64,000 bases of DNA, taken from NCBI GenBank assembly GCA_030539335.1, contig JAUNSG010000001.1, positions 1 through 64,000 of the forward strand, in the 5' to 3' direction. Shown here in pieces: positions 57,436 through 64,000 of this stretch. The translations under genes and the position numbers were made by a program. Source of the DNA: Eubacteriales bacterium. GTDB lineage: Bacteria; Bacillota; Clostridia; Oscillospirales; Butyricicoccaceae. The stretch's first letter is position 1. Every line of letters starts with the position of its first letter. Below the pieces are notes generated by a model. That model was given only the letters and a program-made list of their open reading frames with translations. It had not been told where the DNA came from and did not search any database.

Positions 57436-60400
57436 ATGGCTGATATTTTATTGACAGTCGGCGTGGATACCTCGCTAAGTTATGCAGAGTTTCAATCTGG
57501 GATTACCAGTCTGGTATCCAAGATAAACTCGAATCCACCCAAAATCAAAGTCGCATTTGATATAGACCAGACAGCGACAAATAAGCTGAAACAGCAAGTT
57601 AGCGCAATGTATGCGTCTATGGGTAAGACCGGCTCCGGTTCTGCCGGAACCTCCTATATGCAAGGTATTGCTAACGGAGCAAAAGCGGCGAACTCACAGA
57701 TATCCGCTACAAAGGCTCATCTGAACGCTGTAAATGCAGCCCTGAAAGAAATTAACGCTACCAATACTTCCATTACATCTACATATAAGAATCTTTCCAA
57801 AGCACTCGGCGGTGCGACTGCTACCGGACAGAATGCTACAGATTTAAGTGCAATGAAGTCAAAGTATCTGGAGCTTCAGAATGCCGTAGAAACACTGCGT
57901 ACTTCTAAAGCGACAGCTACTCAGGAAGATATAAATAATATTTATCGACTTCAGTCTGAGATGCAAAATCTCATGAATTCCACTCAGCAACGCATTACAA
58001 CGGAAAAAGAAGCTGCTGCCGCTGCTCAACAGGCAGCAAAAGCCGAAGCTGATGCTGCAAAACAGGCTGCGCAGGCGCAGGCAGAGAAAGCTGCTCAAGC
58101 TGCCGCTGCAGAACAGGTCGAGAAACGCTACTATAATACGCTCAATCAGATGCAGACCGCTCTTAGAAATTATACTGCTGCTGAAAACAGCCGGAATGCT
58201 ACAAGTCGTAGTTCCTATGCTGCTATTCAGAATGAAGCAAATGCTTTGCAATCAGCATTCGCCGCTTATCAGAACGGTTCAATGTCGATTGATGCTTTCA
58301 AGCAGAAAGTAGCTTCTGCAAATACCACACTGGCATCCAGCACAGCGACAATTAAAGCGAACGGCGATGCAACTAAAACTTTGTCCGAGCGTATGGGTGG
58401 GCTTGCCTCCAAATTCAGTTCATGGTTGACTGTTTCTCAGGCTATCATGTATTCGATTCAGGCTATTAAAAAGATGGTTACTGCATCTATCGAGCTTGAT
58501 ACAGCTATGACCGAATTGAAGAAAGTCACTGATGAATCTGATGCAACGTACAACAAATTTCTGGAGAATGCCGAGTCTCGTGCAAAGAAGGTCGGTGCCT
58601 CTTTGTCTGATGTTGTTACTGCTTCTGCAGATTTTGCAAGACTTGGATATAACATTGACGATGCTTCTAAATTAGCTGATGTTGCAACGGTCTACAAGAA
58701 TGTTGGAGATGGCATTCAGGATATCAGCGAGGCTTCTGAGAGTATTATTGCTACCATGCAGGCATTTGGCATTGGTGCAGATGAAGCCATGTCTATCGTT
58801 GACAAATTCAACGAAGTCGGTAACAATTATGCAATTTCATCGGAAGGCGTAGGCGAAGCACTGCTCCGCTCTGCTGCTGCCATGAAAGCTGCAAACAATA
58901 CACTTGATGAAACAATCGCATTGGCTACTGCTGCCAATACGGTCGTGCAAGACCCGGAAAAGGTTGGTACAACCTTAAAGACTGTATCCATGTTTCTTCG
59001 TGCTGCGAAGACTGAAGCCGAGGATGCTGGAGAGTCTACGGAGGGTATGGCATCCAGCGTGTCCGAATTACGAGATGAAATTCTGGCATTGACTGGAAAC
59101 AAGGTCGATATTCAGATTGATGATGATACATTCAAATCAACGTATCAGATATTGAAAGAACTCTCCGAAGTATGGGATGAGTTGACTGATGTTTCTCAGG
59201 CAAACATCCTTGAAATGGTTGGCGGTAAACGTAATTCAAATGTTGTTGCTGCCTTGCTTGAAAACTTCAGCGTCGCCGAGGCTGCTCTGGAGACCTCCGC
59301 AAATTCTGCTGGCTCTGCTATGGAGGAGAATGAGAAATATCTTGACTCTGTTCAGGGTAAGATTGACCTCATGCAAGCAAGTTTCGAGGCTCTTTCTGCG
59401 AAATTTATGTCCGGAGATTTGCTGAAATTCTTCATTGAGGGTGCGACAGGTGCATTAAATCTGGCTAATGGAATTGCAGAAGTCGTAGAGTCTCTTGGCG
59501 GATTAAAGACCGTACTCATTGCAGTGTCCGGAATTGTACTTGCAATGAAGCTGGATTCCTTTAAAGGGATGTTCCTCAAAATAGGAAGCTCTATTACAGG
59601 ATTTGCTGGCAAAATGAAAGAATTGCCATCTGCTCTTAGAATTGCTAAATCTGAAGGCAAAGGCTTATCTGCTGCACTGGATTTAGTTGGTGTTTCTGCA
59701 AGTACGGCACAGTTAGCTATCGGGGCTATCACTGCTGCTGTTACTATTGCAGTTGCTGCATATAGCCACTGGAGACAGAAAGTTGAACAGCAAAGACAGG
59801 CTGCGATTGATACGGCACAAGAATCGGCGCAGGAAGCAGATAATATCATGAATCTGTATGCTGCTTATCAAACTGCAAGCGCCGCATACGCATCAAATGC
59901 TGGTTCCAAAGAGGCTCTGACAGAATCAACATCTGCACTCTTATCCGCTCTTGGTGTTGAAGAATCAGAAATTGATTCACTGGTTGAAAAGTATGGAAGC
60001 CTTGATAACGCTATCAACAGTGTTACGCTGGATGCCCTTTCTAAAGCTGCCAGTGATGCCAAGACTGGATTCAATGCTGCTTATGATAATCTCCAAGACG
60101 CTTTCGGTAATGGCAGTGACTGGGGCGCAAATATAGCAAAATACTTCGGGTTCGGAGACGGCAATAACCTGCTATCTTGGGTCGAAGAATCTGAAGGACT
60201 TAACAGTAAAATAGGTAAACTCTTACAGGATGCCGGGTTAGTTAGTGAAGGAAGCGTTGGCTCGTTAGGCGGAACAATGCTGATTGATACTGACTCGGTT
60301 GATGATATTATTGCCTCATACGATAAGTTGCTTCAGGCAAGAGAGCTGCTTCAAGAGAATCTGTCCGAAGAAGAATATAATGATTCCGGTGCTGTTGATA

Positions 60401-63400
60401 TGATTGAAGGCAAGATTTCTGACTTTGAAGAAACCTTATCTGAATATCTGGACGCCAGAGATTTACTCAATGAGAGCCTTGCAAAGCAAGACTTATTTGA
60501 GGCACTCTCAAATGACGGAATCCCCGAAACATCTGCGGACTTAAAGCAGTTGAAAGAAGACTTAATCAGCGCAGCAGAAGGAAGCGATAGATTCTCTGGA
60601 AGTAGTGAAGATATCGCTAATGCGTTTGATAACGCCTTTAATGAATTAGGCGAAGCTATACCGGGATTGAATGACGTTATGAATCAATCCGCTGAAGTAG
60701 CTGATGCTGTATCTGATAAATATGCACTGGCAAGTGCTCAAATTACTCAAAGTGCAGAACAGGCAGCAGAATCTGCAACGAATCTCATTTCTGGGATAAG
60801 TGCGGCTCAAGAAGCTGTCAATGGACAACAGAATGGAAAGTCTATTTCTGTTGCTGATTTCAGTTCCGATGAGTTGAAGGATTATAGAAGTGCTCTTGAG
60901 TATGTCAACGGCACAATGCAATTAAATGCCGAAAAGGTAAAAGAAATTGCACAGGCGAAGGCTGATGAGCAAGTTGCTATTAACAATACCAATAAAGCTC
61001 TTGAACAGACGAAATATCTTGAAAATGCAAAGCAGATTGAAGAATATCGTCAAAAACTTCGTGATGCAAGTTTCGCAGAAGGAGAAACTGCCGATAGCGT
61101 ACAGGCAAGTATTGATGCACTTCTGTCCGAAAATAGTGCAATCGCTGATACATGCGCACAGTACGACCTACTCTCCGCTTCTATTCAGGAAGCAGTTGGT
61201 TCTTATCAGAACTGGTTGAATGCGCAGGGAGCATCTGACTATGGCGATATGGCTACCGATGCTATAAGCGCAATTCAGCAAATCCGTGATACATATGATG
61301 CTAACTCGGATATATACGGTAATTTCGGCTCGAAGAAATTCGATGCTGCTATTGATTTCATTGTTCCGGATTCTGTAGACGGTGAAGACCTGAGTGCTAT
61401 CGAAAAATATATGGCTGACTTCAAGCAATACCTGACGTTTGACGATGATGGTGTTGTTGAAGGATTAAATATTGATAAGTTCTTAGAGAAGTCTGTCGAA
61501 GCTGGATTGATGTCCTATAGCGATGACGATGGATTTAAGGTTCTTGGCGGGAAAAAGATGGAAGACTTCGCTGAGGGTCTGAATATGTCCTCTGGCATGG
61601 TACAGGCATTCTTCGATGAATTGCAATTAAAAGGCGCTGAATTTGACTGGGGCGATGAAGCAGTCAAAACAATCGGCGACTTAGCTATTGAAGCAAACGA
61701 AGCTGCGGAAGCCCTCAGAGGAATGGAAGGAAATGAAGACTTATCCATAAAAATGGATGTGTCTGACTTGGCTACAACCGAAGAGCAGCTCTCTGCATTG
61801 GATGCTACTATTGCGGAGATGGATGGAGTCAAAGCTAAAGCAGGTGTTGACGCTTCTGAAGTTGAAAATGCGAATGCCGTAATCCAGTATTGTTTAACGC
61901 AAAAACAGTTGTTATCACAGCCAGATGTAATGCGTGTAGACACTTCTCAGGTTGAAGGCGATATCGGGAAAGCCATTTCTCTTTTACAGGAATTTCAGAA
62001 TGCACAAAACGATTTAGAAATTCAGTCAAAAGTAGGCGCAGACACTTCTGAAGCCGAATCCAAAATCAGTTCGTTGACTTCTGAGATACAGGGATTATCA
62101 CCAGATATCAAAGCCAGCCTCAGCTTGGACACCACATCCACAGAGTCCATAAAAACATCCATTGCCGGACTAAGCGCAGAAACAATCAACGTAAAAGCAA
62201 ATGTTGACGCATCTGCAATCACAGGATACAATCCTGAGTCCAAAAAATGCGATGTAATTTACAATCCAAAGACAGATGCTTTGCCGACATCGTTTGACGC
62301 AATTAACCGTACCGTAAATTATACCGCCAATACCTCTGGATTGCCTACAAGTTTCTCCACAATCACAAGATATGTGAATTACGTGAAAACCGGAGATGTA
62401 CAGGTTAATGGTACAGCTCATGCTGGTGGTACTGCAAGGGCTGGTGGTGACTGGGGAACGGCTCCGGGCGGAACGACGCTGGTAGGAGAGCTTGGGAGAG
62501 AAATCGTCGTTGATACACGTACTGGACGATGGTACACCGTTGGCGATAACGGAGCGGAATTTCGTGATATTCCAGCCGGTGCTATTGTCTTTAATCATCG
62601 TCAGACCGAAGACTTACTTGCACATGGCTATGTATCTGGCAGAGCTTCGGCTCTCGTCAGCGGAACTGCTATGGTTACAGGCGGATATAAGCCTTATAAA
62701 CCGAGTTCCTCTTCTACAAGTAGAAAGCCTACCTCAAGTTCTTCCAGCCGTTCAAGTTCCTCTCGTTCCAGTAGTTCAAGTAGTTCAAAGAAATCAAGCT
62801 CATCAAAGGATGACAAAGACGATTCTGAGATTATCGACTGGATTGAAATTGCGATTGAACGTATTGAAAGGGCAATCGACAGGCTCGCTACAGTTGCCAC
62901 AAGCCCCTTCCGTAAACTCGCAGAGCGAATAAATGCAACAAATGAAGAACTTTCTCAAATGTCCTATGAACTGTCTCTGCAACAGAGCGCTTATGACAGA
63001 TACATCCAGCAGGCAAATTCTGTTGGATTATCAAGTGACCTTGCTTCCAAAGTCAAAAACGGTACGATTGATATTACCGAGTATGACGGAGATACTGCTG
63101 ATAAAATCAAAGACTATCAGGAGTGGTACGAAAAGGCACTTGATTGCAAAGATGCGATTCTTGAGCTTAAAGAAAGCATTGCTGAGTTATATCAGAACAA
63201 GTTTGATGATGTTGCCAACGACTATGAGAATCAGCTCTCATTGTTGGAACATCTGACCAACGCATACAACAACGGAATAGATGACCTCGAAGAGCGTGGA
63301 TATCTCGCAAGTACCAAATACTATGAAGCTTTAAGAAATGTTGAAAAGCAAAATATAGATGTTCGTAAGCAGGAACTTGCAGATTTAACAAAACAAATGT

Positions 63401-64000
63401 CCGAAGCAATCAATTCCGGTTCCATCAAGGAAGGTTCTGAGGCTTGGTACGACTTCCAAAACCAGATAAACGAGGTAAAGGAAGCGATTCAGGAATCCGA
63501 AACGGCAATGGTCGAATTTTCAAATTCGATTCGTGAAATCAAGTGGGAACACTTTGATTACCTTCAGGAGCAGATTAGTAATATCACCGAAGAAGCAAAT
63601 TTTCTGATTGACCTTATGGAGAATTCTGACCTTTACACCGATAACGGTCAGCTTACCGATACTGGTATGGCGACAATGGGACTTCATGGTCAGAATTACA
63701 ATGTGTATATGGCGCAAGCCGATAAATATGCGGAGGAACTTCTGAAGCTCAATAAGGAAATTGCTGAAGACCAGAATAACACGAAACTCCTCGAACGTCG
63801 TGAAGAGTTACTTGAAGCGCAACGTGATTCCATTTTAGCTGCTGAGGACGAAAAGCAGGCTATTGTTGATATGGTGCGTGATGGTATCGAATTAGAGCTG
63901 GATGCTTTGCAGGATTTAATCGACAGATACACCGAATCTCTCGATAGTGCCAAGAACCTGTATGACTATCAGAAAAAGATTAAAGAGCAAACCTCTGAAA
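57436..64000 (+). CDS. tape measure protein, partial
   Basis: At least 2188 aa, running off the window. The N-terminus MADILLTVGVDTSLSYAEFQ is followed by Ala/Gln-rich helices and a PhageMin_Tail-type region (residues ~330-520: ELDTAMTELKKVTDESDATY, EGVGEALLRSAAAM, NILEMVGGKRNSNVVAALLE). Two hydrophobic segments (KTVLIAVSGIVLAMKL and LAIGAITAAVTIAVAAY) lie near residues 690-780. Around residue 1755 a Ser-rich linker (SSSRSSSSRSSSSSSS) precedes a long coiled coil. The length implies a very long tail. ATG 57436 has a weak GGTGAG upstream; the SD is not strong. Confidence 0.92.
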   Translation, partial: MADILLTVGVDTSLSYAEFQSGITSLVSKINSNPPKIKVAFDIDQTATNKLKQQVSAMYASMGKTGSGSAGTSYMQGIANGAKAANSQISATKAHLNAVNAALKEINATNTSITSTYKNLSKALGGATATGQNATDLSAMKSKYLELQNAVETLRTSKATATQEDINNIYRLQSEMQNLMNSTQQRITTEKEAAAAAQQAAKAEADAAKQAAQAQAEKAAQAAAAEQVEKRYYNTLNQMQTALRNYTAAENSRNATSRSSYAAIQNEANALQSAFAAYQNGSMSIDAFKQKVASANTTLASSTATIKANGDATKTLSERMGGLASKFSSWLTVSQAIMYSIQAIKKMVTASIELDTAMTELKKVTDESDATYNKFLENAESRAKKVGASLSDVVTASADFARLGYNIDDASKLADVATVYKNVGDGIQDISEASESIIATMQAFGIGADEAMSIVDKFNEVGNNYAISSEGVGEALLRSAAAMKAANNTLDETIALATAANTVVQDPEKVGTTLKTVSMFLRAAKTEAEDAGESTEGMASSVSELRDEILALTGNKVDIQIDDDTFKSTYQILKELSEVWDELTDVSQANILEMVGGKRNSNVVAALLENFSVAEAALETSANSAGSAMEENEKYLDSVQGKIDLMQASFEALSAKFMSGDLLKFFIEGATGALNLANGIAEVVESLGGLKTVLIAVSGIVLAMKLDSFKGMFLKIGSSITGFAGKMKELPSALRIAKSEGKGLSAALDLVGVSASTAQLAIGAITAAVTIAVAAYSHWRQKVEQQRQAAIDTAQESAQEADNIMNLYAAYQTASAAYASNAGSKEALTESTSALLSALGVEESEIDSLVEKYGSLDNAINSVTLDALSKAASDAKTGFNAAYDNLQDAFGNGSDWGANIAKYFGFGDGNNLLSWVEESEGLNSKIGKLLQDAGLVSEGSVGSLGGTMLIDTDSVDDIIASYDKLLQARELLQENLSEEEYNDSGAVDMIEGKISDFEETLSEYLDARDLLNESLAKQDLFEALSNDGIPETSADLKQLKEDLISAAEGSDRFSGSSEDIANAFDNAFNELGEAIPGLNDVMNQSAEVADAVSDKYALASAQITQSAEQAAESATNLISGISAAQEAVNGQQNGKSISVADFSSDELKDYRSALEYVNGTMQLNAEKVKEIAQAKADEQVAINNTNKALEQTKYLENAKQIEEYRQKLRDASFAEGETADSVQASIDALLSENSAIADTCAQYDLLSASIQEAVGSYQNWLNAQGASDYGDMATDAISAIQQIRDTYDANSDIYGNFGSKKFDAAIDFIVPDSVDGEDLSAIEKYMADFKQYLTFDDDGVVEGLNIDKFLEKSVEAGLMSYSDDDGFKVLGGKKMEDFAEGLNMSSGMVQAFFDELQLKGAEFDWGDEAVKTIGDLAIEANEAAEALRGMEGNEDLSIKMDVSDLATTEEQLSALDATIAEMDGVKAKAGVDASEVENANAVIQYCLTQKQLLSQPDVMRVDTSQVEGDIGKAISLLQEFQNAQNDLEIQSKVGADTSEAESKISSLTSEIQGLSPDIKASLSLDTTSTESIKTSIAGLSAETINVKANVDASAITGYNPESKKCDVIYNPKTDALPTSFDAINRTVNYTANTSGLPTSFSTITRYVNYVKTGDVQVNGTAHAGGTARAGGDWGTAPGGTTLVGELGREIVVDTRTGRWYTVGDNGAEFRDIPAGAIVFNHRQTEDLLAHGYVSGRASALVSGTAMVTGGYKPYKPSSSSTSRKPTSSSSSRSSSSRSSSSSSSKKSSSSKDDKDDSEIIDWIEIAIERIERAIDRLATVATSPFRKLAERINATNEELSQMSYELSLQQSAYDRYIQQANSVGLSSDLASKVKNGTIDITEYDGDTADKIKDYQEWYEKALDCKDAILELKESIAELYQNKFDDVANDYENQLSLLEHLTNAYNNGIDDLEERGYLASTKYYEALRNVEKQNIDVRKQELADLTKQMSEAINSGSIKEGSEAWYDFQNQINEVKEAIQESETAMVEFSNSIREIKWEHFDYLQEQISNITEEANFLIDLMENSDLYTDNGQLTDTGMATMGLHGQNYNVYMAQADKYAEELLKLNKEIAEDQNNTKLLERREELLEAQRDSILAAEDEKQAIVDMVRDGIELELDALQDLIDRYTESLDSAKNLYDYQKKIKEQTSE

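Noticed and set aside
1..64000. CRISPR arrays or insertion sequences
   Set aside because: No regularly spaced repeat-spacer array was seen; the only tandem repeat is two 58-bp units. No transposase gene was recognised; mobile features are homing endonucleases and recombinases.

Overview
The window looks like part of a large tailed-phage (or prophage-like) genome from a gut Clostridia/Lachnospiraceae-type host. Seen directly: AT-rich, tightly packed genes with strong AGGAGG ribosome sites; a full head/tail module (terminase, portal, protease, HK97-type capsid, tail tube, a very long tape measure); a YonO-like single-subunit RNA polymerase; four tRNA genes; and a complete tmRNA gene. The host assignment is inferred from gene style and small families common in clostridial mobile elements (DUF3789-like, DUF6273-like, DUF4406-like proteins).

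Layout. Positions 1-34512 are transcribed leftwards (minus strand) and positions 35009-64000 rightwards. The two arms diverge from a control region (about 34513-35360) with two consensus sigma-A promoters facing away from each other, plus a third promoter overlapping a perfect palindrome.

The left arm holds small unknown proteins, HNH/AP2 homing endonucleases, a tyrosine recombinase, two SLOG-type nucleotide-binding proteins, a metallophosphoesterase, a GP88-like protein and an RNA ligase gene interrupted by an inverted 257-bp segment. It continues with a band-7/SPFH membrane protein, ATP-dependent DNA ligase, AAA+ ATPase, tmRNA, tRNAs, a radical SAM enzyme, a DUF6273-type protein with a diversified-looking C-terminus, RNase HI, a reverse transcriptase, and a ubiquitin-like conjugation cassette: Ubl, E2-like candidate, JAMM protease and E1/ThiF. 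After that come HU and many small mobile-element proteins, including a lipoprotein.

A striking feature of the left arm is long structured RNA. Four elements (12609-12909, 17218-17471, 20027-20349, 21514-21805) are each closed by pairing of their ends and share a covarying bulged hairpin with a UGUCA loop. Two of them bracket the reverse transcriptase. Two other gene-free stretches (11786-12163 and 27846-28254) are dense in unrelated hairpins, and a third (7644-8147) is a weaker case.

The right arm opens with a helicase-like ATPase and the DFDGD RNA polymerase, then a zinc-finger protein, a phosphoesterase, tRNA-Tyr, a second tyrosine recombinase and an HU-like protein. Virion genes follow in standard order to the tape measure, which runs off the window. 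The polymerase probably transcribes late genes; that is inference.
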